Shown in pieces: positions 24,742 to 32,399 of a stretch of DNA of 34,506 bases. Position 1 is the first letter of the stretch; each line of letters opens with the position of its first letter. A program made the position numbers and the translations under genes. This DNA comes from Actinomycetes bacterium (GTDB lineage: Bacteria; Actinomycetota; Actinomycetes; Prado026): positions 1 through 34,506 of the forward strand of contig DATCDE010000029.1 of assembly GCA_036510875.1 (NCBI GenBank), written 5' to 3'. A model generated the notes under the pieces. The model was not told the DNA's origin and searched no databases. It saw nothing but the letters and a program-made list of their open reading frames with translations.

Positions 24742-25706
24742 GTGAGCCCCCCCGCCTCGGTGCCCGAGGCCGCCCCCGGAGAGGGCACCGGGTTCGCTGC
24801 GTGCCGGCCCTCCGCGGCCCTGGTCTGGACGGCGCTCGGCGTGGTCTACGTGGTGTGGGGCTCGACCTACCTGGCCATCCGGGTGGTCGTGCGCAGCCTG
24901 CCGCCCATGGCGCGATGGGGCTGCGCTTCGTGGTGGCCGGGCTGATCCTCGCGGTGGCGGTCGCCCTGGGCTCCGGATGGCGCACGCTGCGGGTCAGCAG
25001 CCGCGAGCTGCGGGCGGGCGCGGTCATCGGCGTCCTGCTGCTCGTCTGCGGCAACGGCGGGGTCGCGCGGGCCGAGAAGACGCTGCCCTCGGGGCTGGCT
25101 GCGCTCCTGGCCGCGGCCATGCCGCTGTGGCTGGTGCTGCTGCGCCGGCTGTCCGGTGACCATCCGAGGGCGCTCACCCTGGCGGGGACCCTCGTCGGGT
25201 TCGTCGGCATCGCGGTGCTGGCCCGGCCGGGTAGCCACGGCGGCCAGGTGCAGGCCTGGGGGATCGTGGTGATCCTGGTGGGCACCCGGTGCTGGGCCAT
25301 CGGCACGTTCCTGTCACCTCGTCTGGGCCTGCCGGCGAACCCCTTCGTCGGCACCACCGTCGAGATGCTGACCGCCGGGCTGGTGATGCTCCTGCTGTCG
25401 TTGGTGCTGCACGAGTGGAACGGGTTCCAGCCGGCCGCCGTCCCCGCCGAGGCCTGGTAGTCCCTGGCCTACCTCGTGGTGTTCGGCTCGCTGCTCGCTT
25501 TCACCGCGTTCGTCTGGCTGGTCGGGCACGCCCCGCTGTCGCTGGTGTCCACCTACGCGTACGTGAACCCGGTGGTCGCCGTGCTGCTCGGCTGGGCGGT
25601 GCTGACCGAGCCGGTCACCGCGGTGATCGCGGTGGGCGGCGGGCTCGCCGTCCTCGGCGTGTTCCTAGTCGTCGCCGGCGAGCGCCCCCGCCCCATGACG
25701 CCCTGA
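24742..25706 (+). pseudogene. Broken DMT-superfamily (EamA) permease: frameshift plus amber codon
   Basis: The locus encodes a complete two-EamA-domain drug/metabolite transporter spread over two frames. From GTG 24742 the first frame reads ALGVVYVVWGSTYLAIRVVV and SLPPM, then the family continues one frame over with AMGLRFVVAGLILAV; a single base is missing at about 24910. In the second frame TAG 25458-25460 interrupts the C-terminal EamA repeat between PAEAW and SLAYLVVFGSLLAFTAFVWL. The last part (TYAYVNPVVAVLLGWAVLTE) is well conserved to TGA 25706. Two independent lesions make a functional product unlikely. The intact ancestor would have been an inner-membrane exporter of about 320 residues of the YedA/RhaT type. 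Confidence 0.85.
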
Positions 25707-25709
25707 CCG

Positions 25710-26771
25710 TCAGCCGGCCAGCTCGGCGGCCGCGACCGCGAGGAACCGGTCGGACGCCTCCGGCTCGGCCACCGTGACCCGCGCGCCTTCCCCCGGGAAG
25801 GCGCGGACCACCACCCCGGCCCGCTCACACGCAGCCGCGAAGGCCTCGGTGCGCCCCCCGAGGCCGACCCAGACGAAGTTCGCCTCCGACTCGGGGACGG
25901 CGATGCCCAGCCCGCGCAGCGCCGTGAGCACGCGCTCCCGCTCGGCGACCAGCACGTCGACCCGCTCGAGCAGCTCCTGCTCCGCGGCCAGCGAGGCGAC
26001 CGCAGCGGCCTGGGCGAGGTCGCTGACCCCGAACGGCACCGCGGTCTTGCGCAGCGCGGCCGCCACCGGCTCGTGGGCGACCGCGAACCCGACCCGCAGA
26101 CCGGCCAGACCGTAGGCCTTGGAGAACGTGCGCAGCACGGCCACGTTCGGCCGGTCCCGGTACAGCTCGATGCCGTCTGGCACCTCGGGATCGCGCACGA
26201 ACTCGCGGTAGGCCTCGTCCAGCACGACCAGGACGTCGCCAGGGACGGCGTCCAGGAACCGCTCCAGTGCGGCCCGGCGCACCGGGGGGCCGGTCGGGTT
26301 GTTCGGGTTGCACACGAACACGACCCTGGTCCGTTCGGTGACCGCGGCCGCCATGGCGTCCAGGTCGTGCCCGCCGTCCTGGGCCAGCGGCACGCGCACC
26401 GAGGTGGCCCCGCTCAGCTGCACGAGGATCGGGTAGGCCTCGAACGAGCGCCACGGGAAGATCACCTCGTCACCCTGGCCGGCGGCGGCCATGAGCACCT
26501 GCTGGGCGACGGCGACCGACCCGGTGCCGACGGCGAGGTGCTCGGCCGGGACGCCGAACCGGCCGGCCAGCGCCTCGACCAGCGCGGTCGAGGCGAAGTC
26601 GGGGTACCGGTTCACCTGGCCCGCGGCGCTCTCGATGGCAGCCAGCACCGACGGCAGCGGGGGGTAGGGGTTCTCGTTGCTGGAGATCTTGTAGGCGCCC
26701 TCGGGGGCCGGACGGCCGGCCCGGTAGGACGGTACCCCGTCCAGGGCGGCGCGCAGCCGCGGTGCCGTCAT
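25710..26771 (-). CDS. hisC2: Histidinol-phosphate/aromatic aminotransferase HisC2 (Pat-like)
   Basis: A 353-residue fold-type I PLP aminotransferase, the same length as mycobacterial HisC2 as remembered. Recognisable parts are [24 protein letters not shown] (PLP phosphate), [19 protein letters not shown], Asp185 in [10 protein letters not shown], the Schiff-base Lys218 in [16 protein letters not shown] and the C-terminal Arg region [11 protein letters not shown]. Family members transaminate histidinol phosphate or phenylalanine/tyrosine with their 2-oxoacids; outside a his operon the aromatic role is likely. ATG 26771 is chosen over an upstream in-frame GTG because TAGGCT lies 7 bp before it, a leaderless layout. 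Confidence 0.88.
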   Translation of the reverse strand: MTAPRLRAALDGVPSYRAGRPAPEGAYKISSNENPYPPLPSVLAAIESAAGQVNRYPDFASTALVEALAGRFGVPAEHLAVGTGSVAVAQQVLMAAAGQGDEVIFPWRSFEAYPILVQLSGATSVRVPLAQDGGHDLDAMAAAVTERTRVVFVCNPNNPTGPPVRRAALERFLDAVPGDVLVVLDEAYREFVRDPEVPDGIELYRDRPNVAVLRTFSKAYGLAGLRVGFAVAHEPVAAALRKTAVPFGVSDLAQAAAVASLAAEQELLERVDVLVAERERVLTALRGLGIAVPESEANFVWVGLGGRTEAFAAACERAGVVVRAFPGEGARVTVAEPEASDRFLAVAAAELAG

Positions 26772-26778
26772 GGGCGCC

Positions 26779-26784
26779 AGCCTA
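26779..26784 (-). promoter_or_regulatory. Leaderless -10 box TAGGCT before hisC2
   Basis: On the minus strand TAGGCT is followed by 7 bp and then ATG 26771, with no ribosome site between. Confidence 0.45.
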
Positions 26785-26979
26785 CGGTCCGCCGGGCAAC
26801 GCCACCCACCCGACAATCGACTGACGGTGGATCGCTCAGGTCATGACGCGGTTTCGCCGAAGTTGGCCAGGTCGGGTGGTTTCCAGCCCCCAGCGTCAAG
26901 CGTCCGAACGGGTGGGTCGATGAACGAGTCGGCGGTCAAAGACGCCGACCGGCCGGATCGGACTACGGAGGGGACCACG

Positions 26980-27753
26980 ATGGACGACCTGCTCAACGAA
27001 CTGGAGCCGCAAGGCCCCGCGCCGGAGGAGCGTGAGCGCAGGCGGCGGCTGATCGCTGCAGTCGGCATCGCGGGCCTGTCCCTGCTCACGGTGGGCACGC
27101 TGAGCTCGGGCGCCTGGTTCTCCGACACCGAGACGGTCAACGCCGGCCAGATCGTCACCGGGTCGGTCATCCTCGCCAACAACACGACGAAGACCGTGCA
27201 GTTCAGCGAGACCAACCTGGCCCCCGGTGACACGCGCTACGCCGAGGTGCACGTCAACAACACCGGCTCGCTCCAGCTGCGCTACGCGGTCGCCGCGAAC
27301 TCCACCGCGGTGACCTCCGCAACCACGGGGGCGGGCGGAGCGGCGATCGCGGCAGCGGCGGCCGCCGCGACGGCTGCAGGGAAGACCTGGAGCCCGAGCG
27401 GCTACAACCTGGCCGACCAGCTGTGGTTCACCGTGTGTTCCGTTGCCTTCGTGGGCGGGGCGTGCCCGACCACACCCACGAACGACGTCCTGTTCGGTGG
27501 CACGAACACCACCGCTGACCTCTTCGGGGACGGCAGCGTCTCGTCGACGACGGACTCCAAGGTGCTCTTCGGCTCCCCAACGGATGCCCCGGGAGTCCGT
27601 GCGAACGACCGGGTCATCCCGGCTGGCGGCTCCGACACGCTCTACATCAAGGCGCATCTGGACGGCCCCAGCACGGACAACTCCTGGCAGGCCACCGGCA
27701 CCGCCATCTCGCTGGTGTTCAACTCGTTCCAGACTGCCAACAACACTCCGTAA
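26980..27753 (+). CDS. SipW-dependent exported protein (TasA/camelysin-like)
   Basis: A 257-residue exported protein with the atypical signal used by SipW-class peptidases: a charged n-region (PAPEERERRRR), the hydrophobic stretch LIAAVGIAGLSLLTVGTLSS and then GAWFSDTETVNAGQIVTGSV, the FSDTET block typical of camelysin/TasA substrates. The mature part is Ala/Thr/Asn-rich and beta-like (ETNLAPGDTRYAEVHVNNTG, an alanine run at about residues 123-130). Such proteins build fibres or surface layers in Bacillus; here that role is inference. I start at ATG 26980, with GGAGGGG at 26967-26973, though the frame is open to 26770 and ATG 26920 is possible. The stop codon overlaps the signal peptidase ATG (TAATG). 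Confidence 0.78.
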   Translation: MDDLLNELEPQGPAPEERERRRRLIAAVGIAGLSLLTVGTLSSGAWFSDTETVNAGQIVTGSVILANNTTKTVQFSETNLAPGDTRYAEVHVNNTGSLQLRYAVAANSTAVTSATTGAGGAAIAAAAAAATAAGKTWSPSGYNLADQLWFTVCSVAFVGGACPTTPTNDVLFGGTNTTADLFGDGSVSSTTDSKVLFGSPTDAPGVRANDRVIPAGGSDTLYIKAHLDGPSTDNSWQATGTAISLVFNSFQTANNTP

Positions 27754-28499
27754 TGCCGATGACGAGGGGAGCGCGGGCGCGTCGCTGGGCCTTTCGGCTC
27801 GCGTTCGCGCTCTCCGTCGTCGGCCTGATCGCGGCGTTCGGCACGCCGCTGTGGTTCCGGCTGCACGGCCAGAAGCTCTTCATCATCACCAGCGGCAGCA
27901 TGGAGCCGAACATCCTCCCCGGTGACGCGGTGGTGATCCAGCCGATCGGCAGTGACGAGCTGCGGGTCGGCCAGATGGTCACCTTCCGCAACACGGTGCC
28001 CGTCAAGGGGCCCACCGGGCAGGTAACGACGTACACGACCCACCGCATCGTCGCGATCAAGCAAGTCAACGTGCAGGACCCGACCACCGGGCAGTTCATC
28101 AAGGACGGGACCGGCGGCAACGTCGGTCGCTGGTTCATCCAGACCAAGGGCGACAACAACCGAGACCCTGACCCGAACCTGACGCCGGTCCAGGAGATCC
28201 TCGGCCAGGTGGTCCAGGTGCTCCCGCGCTGGGGCTACTTCTTCCACTTCGCGCAGTCCCGCCAGGGCCTGCTCCTGCTGTTCACTCCACCGCTGCTGCT
28301 CATCCTCGGCGCCGAGGTGCTGTCCTGGGGTCGGGCGGCCAAGCGCAGCAAGCAGGCCACCGAGGCCAAGGAGGCACTGCCGCACCGCCCGCACAAGCCA
28401 CGCCTGCCGATACCCGCGCCGCGCGACCCGGTGGGGGCACCCCCGACGGCCACGACCACGCCAGAGAGCGTCCGCGATGCGGTCCACACCTCTGCGTGA
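27753..28499 (+). CDS. sipW: SipW/ER-type signal peptidase I
   Basis: A 248-residue membrane-bound S26B signal peptidase. One N-terminal helix at about 13-35 precedes the catalytic FIITSGSMEPNILPGDAV with Ser49; TTYTTHRIVAI supplies His97 in place of the usual bacterial Lys, the mark of the SipW/ER class; KGDNNRDPDP holds the conserved Asp134. A second helix follows at about 183-197 and then a Pro/Ala/Lys-rich cytoplasmic tail. It should process the neighbouring exported proteins. The start overlaps the upstream stop, and its 3' end overlaps the next gene by 23 bp, so the three genes form one operon. Confidence 0.88.
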   Translation: MPMTRGARARRWAFRLAFALSVVGLIAAFGTPLWFRLHGQKLFIITSGSMEPNILPGDAVVIQPIGSDELRVGQMVTFRNTVPVKGPTGQVTTYTTHRIVAIKQVNVQDPTTGQFIKDGTGGNVGRWFIQTKGDNNRDPDPNLTPVQEILGQVVQVLPRWGYFFHFAQSRQGLLLLFTPPLLLILGAEVLSWGRAAKRSKQATEAKEALPHRPHKPRLPIPAPRDPVGAPPTATTTPESVRDAVHTSA

Positions 28500-29466
28500 C
28501 GCTCGCGCCCGACTGGCGGCGGCCCTGATCATGGCCGTCGCCTCCGTGCTGCTCACCCTCGGCGTCCCCGGGCTCCAGGTCGGGCGCTCCGGCGCCAACC
28601 TGAGCGACACCCAGACCGCGAGCGCCGGAAGCCTGGTCACCCGGGCGGCCTGCACGACGCCCAGCTCCTATGCGGCCTCCGTCACGGCGCTCAACCCGAC
28701 GTTCTACTGGCGCTTCTCCGAGGCTTCCGGCGCCACCACGGTCGCCGACGCCTCCGGCCACGGCAACGCCGGGACGGTGGTCACCAGCTCGCCCGCGGCC
28801 GGGGTGGCCGCGCCGCTCACCCTGGGAGCCGCGACAAGCGGCCTGGTGCGGTGCGACGGCACCGGGCTGACCTCGCCGAGCATCCCCGGGACGTCGAGCA
28901 GCGGCAGCTCCGTCGTCTGGCCTAGCCCTCAGCCCAACTCGAACACCTTCTCGATCACGGCCTGGGTGCGGACCACCTCGACCGCCGGCGGCCGGATCAT
29001 CGGCCAGGGCAGCTCGACCTGGGCCAAGGACAAGCACTACGACCGGCAGATCTTCCTGGACAACGCCGGGCACGCCGTGTTCGCGATCTACCCCGGCCGC
29101 TTCTACTACCTGCGCTCGTCGATGGCGGTCAACGACGGCAAGCCGCACTTCCTGGCCGCGACCCTCGGTCCGGCGGGGGCCGCCCTGTATGTGGACGGAG
29201 TCCGGGACCAGTTCGACCCCAGCCAGCACACCGCCGAGAACTACACGGGCAACGAGACGACCACCCCGACCTCGACGACGAACACTCCGGACGGCTCGGG
29301 CTATTGGCGGGTCGGCTGGGACAACCTCACGGGCTGGACGACGACGGGGCAGCCGCAGCCGACCGACTTCGGCCTCAACGGCGGCATCGACGAGGCCGCC
29401 CTGTTCGCCGGACAGCAGCTCACCGACGCCCAGATCGCCGGCCTGTGGGCCGCCAATCACTGGTAG
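28477..29466 (+). CDS. Exported LamG-like (concanavalin A-fold) domain protein
   Basis: A 329-residue exported protein. The N-terminal hydrophobic segment LAAALIMAVASVLLTLGVPG is followed by GANLSDTQTASAGSLV, which resembles the SDTxTxxAG block of SipW substrates. The rest is a laminin-G-3/LamG-like jelly roll: NPTFYWRFSEASGATTVADA, SGHGNAGT, NTFSITAWVRTTST, GKPHFLAATLGPAGAALYVDG and GLNGGIDEAALFAGQQLTD are its usual strands. Such domains bind carbohydrates or proteins. ATG 28477 lies inside the end of sipW. It is probably a second client of the SipW peptidase and may be a surface or matrix component. Confidence 0.82.
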   Translation: MRSTPLRDARARLAAALIMAVASVLLTLGVPGLQVGRSGANLSDTQTASAGSLVTRAACTTPSSYAASVTALNPTFYWRFSEASGATTVADASGHGNAGTVVTSSPAAGVAAPLTLGAATSGLVRCDGTGLTSPSIPGTSSSGSSVVWPSPQPNSNTFSITAWVRTTSTAGGRIIGQGSSTWAKDKHYDRQIFLDNAGHAVFAIYPGRFYYLRSSMAVNDGKPHFLAATLGPAGAALYVDGVRDQFDPSQHTAENYTGNETTTPTSTTNTPDGSGYWRVGWDNLTGWTTTGQPQPTDFGLNGGIDEAALFAGQQLTDAQIAGLWAANHW

Positions 29467-29560
29467 ACCGTCCTTCGAACGGCCTGGATACGGTTACGAC
29501 CGGTCGGTTCCCGGCGTGCCGACCCCCCCACGACACCCGTTCTGCGGCACCCTGCCTCGC

Positions 29561-29827
29561 ATGACGCAGGAGCCGGTCGTCGTCGACCTGTCGCAGCGGA
29601 TCGTCGAGACGTCCTGGGAGCAGGTCCGAGCGCAGGCGGCCGACCCGGCGACCTCGGCCGCCGAGCTCGGCACCCTCGCCGGGCACCTCAGCTTCATCGT
29701 CCGTGCGGCCGTCGCCGCCCACGCCAACACGCCAGCAGCCGTGCGGGCCCGGCTGGCCGACGACCCACACCCCGCGGTCCGTCGCGCGGTGACCTTGAAA
29801 GAGCAAGAAGTCCCTCCCGTCCACTAG
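29561..29827 (+). CDS. Small helical-repeat (LRV-like) protein
   Basis: An 88-residue hydrophilic protein beginning MTQEPVVVDLSQRIVETSW. The second half, LSFIVRAAVAAHANTPAAVR and LADDPHPAVRRAVTLKE, looks like two leucine-rich-variant or HEAT-like helical repeats (the xxxxVRxAVAxxxxTP pattern). No function can be given. No clear ribosome site precedes ATG 29561. It is separated from the LamG gene by 94 bp in which I see only a short TTCGAA-centred inverted repeat. Confidence 0.5.
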   Translation: MTQEPVVVDLSQRIVETSWEQVRAQAADPATSAAELGTLAGHLSFIVRAAVAAHANTPAAVRARLADDPHPAVRRAVTLKEQEVPPVH

Positions 29828-29872
29828 CGCCCCCTGGGACGCTCCTGATGTCCCGAGTCTCCGGAGCGCGCT

Positions 29873-30378
29873 GTGGACCTGCTGCTCGTCACCGTCGTCG
29901 GCATCATCGCGCTGGCGCTGCTGTTCGACGTCTCCAACGGGTTCCGCGACGCCGCCAACTCGGTCGCCACCGTGGTCGCCACCCGGGCGCTCCCCCCCAA
30001 GGCAGCGGTTTGGTTCTCGGCCGCCGTCAACTTCGCGGCCCACTTCTTCGCGGGGACGGCGGTGGCCAACACGGTGGCCAAGACCCTGCGGCGGACGCCA
30101 ACTGGCGGGTCGTCGGGGAGATGGTGGTCGCCTGGGTCACCACGATCCCGGCGACCATCGGGCTCTCCTTCGTCGTCTACCGGCTCACTCAGCTGCCCAC
30201 GGCAGGCGCCTGGGTCGCCGTCAGCAGCATCCTGTTCGTGCTCGGCGGCGCCATCGCCTACGCGATGTCGCACGCGGTGAAGGCCGACGACGTGGCCGCG
30301 GAGATCCCGCAGGGGCAGGTGCTGGAGGAGCACCTGCCGACGCACCCGCCCCTCGAGGGGCACGGCGCGATCGACTGA
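29873..30378 (+). pseudogene. PiT phosphate transporter with central deletion and frameshift
   Basis: The 5' part, from GTG 29873 behind GGAG, encodes the start of an inorganic phosphate transporter: LLFDVSNGFRDAANSVATVV (the NGFxDAAN signature), then AAVWFSAAVNFAAHFFAGTA. At about 30086-30091 it jumps to another frame reading ADANWRVVGEMVVAWVTTIP, the C-terminal end of the same family, and stops at TGA 30376-30378. About 200 residues of the usual 330-420, including the second signature repeat, are gone. The result cannot be a working symporter. GGGAC and GTCCC around 29837-29855 form a short inverted repeat just upstream. Confidence 0.82.
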
Positions 30379-30475
30379 CCCGGCGTCCGTCCTCGGGGCA
30401 GCTGGCGGCCGGCCCCCTAGCCACCGCGCCGCTGGGCGCGGTATCAAGGGACGGAGTCGGGCCCCGGAGGAGTCG

Positions 30476-31288
30476 ATGACCGACCAGCCGCACGACCAGA
30501 CGCTCATCCAGTCGGTGAGCCGGGCCCTTCGGCTGCTCGAGGCGGTGGCCGAGCTCGACCACGTCGGTGCGTCGGCCAAGCGGCTGGCCAGGGCCACCGG
30601 GCTGGCGCTACCGACGACCTACCACCTGCTGCGGACCCTGGAGCACGAGGGCTACCTGCACCGGGGCGAGGACGGCGCGTTCCACCTGGGGCCGCGGGTC
30701 GAGCTGCTCACCGAGCACGGGCGGGCCGCCGGGGTGGCCGCCCGGGTCCGGCGCATCCTCGAGGGGTTGCGCGAGGAGACGCACGCCGCCGTGTACCTGG
30801 CCATGTACGACGAGGGCGAGATCCTGGTGGCCGACGTCGCCGACGGCGTGGCCACGCCACGGATCGACCTGTGGGTCGGCCTGCACGAGGCTGCGCACGC
30901 CACCGCGCTCGGCAAGAGCATCCTGGCCAACCTCGACCCGCCGACGCGGGCCGACTACCTCGCCCGGCACCGGCTGGAGCCGCTCACCCGGCGCACCGTG
31001 GTCAGCCTGCCCCGGCTGCAGGAGGAGCTGGCGGGCAGCGGGCGGGTCGCCCTGGACCACGAGGAGTACACCAACGGGGTCATGTGCCTGGCCTGCCCGG
31101 TCCGCATCCCCGGCTCCGACCTCGCGCCGCCGCTCGTCGGCGCGCTGGGCGTCGCCGTCCTGGTCCCGACCGGCGACACGACCAACCGGCGCAAGGTGCC
31201 CCCCACCGACGCCGCCACCCTCGGCTCGGCGCTGGAGGTCGGCGCTGCGCGGGTCTCCCGGGCGCTCGCGCTCGCCGACAGTGGCTAA
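30476..31288 (+). CDS. IclR-family transcriptional regulator
   Basis: A 270-residue DNA-binding regulator. The N-terminal winged helix (about 10-75) includes IQSVSRALRLLEAVAEL, AKRLARATGLALPTTYHLLR and LEHEGYLHRGEDGAFHLG. The IclR effector domain follows with HATALGKSILANL, LEPLTRRTVVSLPRLQEELA and DHEEYTNGVMCLACPVR, all typical. The ligand is probably a small organic acid related to the downstream 2-oxoacid or acetoin dehydrogenase genes. ATG 30476 has GGAGGAG 3-4 bp upstream. The target may be the inverted repeat in the 106-bp gap before the E1 alpha gene. Confidence 0.87.
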   Translation: MTDQPHDQTLIQSVSRALRLLEAVAELDHVGASAKRLARATGLALPTTYHLLRTLEHEGYLHRGEDGAFHLGPRVELLTEHGRAAGVAARVRRILEGLREETHAAVYLAMYDEGEILVADVADGVATPRIDLWVGLHEAAHATALGKSILANLDPPTRADYLARHRLEPLTRRTVVSLPRLQEELAGSGRVALDHEEYTNGVMCLACPVRIPGSDLAPPLVGALGVAVLVPTGDTTNRRKVPPTDAATLGSALEVGAARVSRALALADSG

Positions 31289-31359
31289 CACCGGCTGAGA
31301 CGCCGCCGTATCACCATCTGAAACCGACGCCCTTGCCGCCGGCTGCGGACCGCACAAGC

Positions 31360-31373
31360 CTGGTCACAACCAG
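31360..31373. promoter_or_regulatory. Operator-like inverted repeat before the second E1 operon
   Basis: CTGGT at 31360-31364 and ACCAG at 31369-31373 are exact complements separated by CACA, 21 bp before the E1 alpha ATG and downstream of the IclR gene. The short size makes chance occurrence possible; a site for the neighbouring IclR protein is a guess from position. Confidence 0.3.
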
Positions 31374-31394
31374 CCTCACGCACCGGGAGGTCCC

Positions 31395-32372
31395 ATGGAC
31401 GACGAGCTGCGCCGCGGCTTCTACCGGCAGATGGTCCGGATCCGCACCTACGAGGAGGCGATCCGCGCGGACTACCACGCGGACAAGACGCCAGCCTGGG
31501 ACATCGGTGCCGGCCTGATCCCCGGCGAGATGCACCTGTCGGCCGGCCAGGAGCCGGTCGCGGTCGGGCTGTGCGCCCACCTCACGGCGGACGACGGGCT
31601 CACCGCGCCGCACCGCCCGCACCACCTGGCGCTGGCCAAGGGCGTGGACATGCGGAAGATGACCGCCGAGATCTACGGGCGAGAGACCGGGCTCGGCCAC
31701 GGCAAGGGCGGCCACATGCACCTGTTCGACCCGAGCCAGCACTTCTCCTGCTCAGGAATCATTGCCGAGGGCATGCCGGTCGCCGTCGGCCAGGCCTTCG
31801 CGTTCCACCGGCGCGGCACGACGAACGTCGCGGTGGCCGTGGCCGGCGAGGGCGCGGCCAACCAGGGCGCGTTCCACGAGTCGCTCAACCTGGCCTCGCT
31901 GTGGAAGCTGCCGGTCGTCTTCGTCATCGAGGACAACGACTGGGCCATCTCGGTGGCGCGCACGGCGTCCACCTCGGTGCCCAGCAACGCCACCAGGGCC
32001 GCGGCCTACGGGGTGGCTGGCGAGCGGGTCGAGGGAAACGACGTCGAGGCGGTCTACCAGGCAGCCGGGCGGGCGGTGGCCAGGGCCCGGGCCGGCGAGG
32101 GCCCGACGCTGCTCGAGGTCCACACGGTCCGGCTGTGGGGCCACTTCGAGGGCGACGCCCAGGCCTACCGTGGCGACGAGCTCGCGGTCGCGGAGTCCCA
32201 CGACCCGATCCCCGCCTACGAGGCCAAGCTGCGCGCCGACGGAGTCCTGGACGACGCCACGGTCGAAGCGGTCCGCGCCGAGGCCGCCACGGAAGTGGCC
32301 GACGCCATCGCGTTCGCCAAGTCCAGCCCGGAGCCGCCGCCCGCGGCGGCCTACGAGCACGTGTTCGTCTGA
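31395..32372 (+). CDS. TPP-dependent dehydrogenase E1 alpha subunit (acetoin dehydrogenase-like)
   Basis: A 325-residue E1 alpha subunit of the AcoA/PdhA type, shorter at the N-terminus than bkdA in this window. The cofactor motif is VAVAGEGAANQGAFHESLNL with VFVIEDNDWAIS; Glu152 replaces the usual Asp of GDG. GEMHLSAGQEPVAVGL and LGHGKGGHMHLFD are AcoA-like, and HRPHHLALAKG stands at the substrate-site HR-x-H. It would decarboxylate a 2-oxoacid or cleave acetoin and pass the acyl group to a lipoyl arm. GGGAGG precedes ATG 31395. It is the first of three tightly spaced genes. Confidence 0.87.
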   Translation: MDDELRRGFYRQMVRIRTYEEAIRADYHADKTPAWDIGAGLIPGEMHLSAGQEPVAVGLCAHLTADDGLTAPHRPHHLALAKGVDMRKMTAEIYGRETGLGHGKGGHMHLFDPSQHFSCSGIIAEGMPVAVGQAFAFHRRGTTNVAVAVAGEGAANQGAFHESLNLASLWKLPVVFVIEDNDWAISVARTASTSVPSNATRAAAYGVAGERVEGNDVEAVYQAAGRAVARARAGEGPTLLEVHTVRLWGHFEGDAQAYRGDELAVAESHDPIPAYEAKLRADGVLDDATVEAVRAEAATEVADAIAFAKSSPEPPPAAAYEHVFV

Positions 32373-32399
32373 CCGAGGCCGCGAGGACCAGGAGGAACC

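Noticed and set aside
25458-25460. Amber codon in the permease as recoded pyrrolysine or read-through
   Set aside because: The same gene also carries a frameshift, so ordinary decay explains both.
26851-26879. SigF/SigB-like promoter (GTTT ... GGGTGG) before the TasA-like gene
   Set aside because: The spacer of 19 bp is too long and the -10 match is weak.
29837-29855. GGGAC ... GTCCC as a second DevR box
   Set aside because: The half-sites are 9 bp apart, not the 4 bp a DevR box needs, and the downstream gene is broken.
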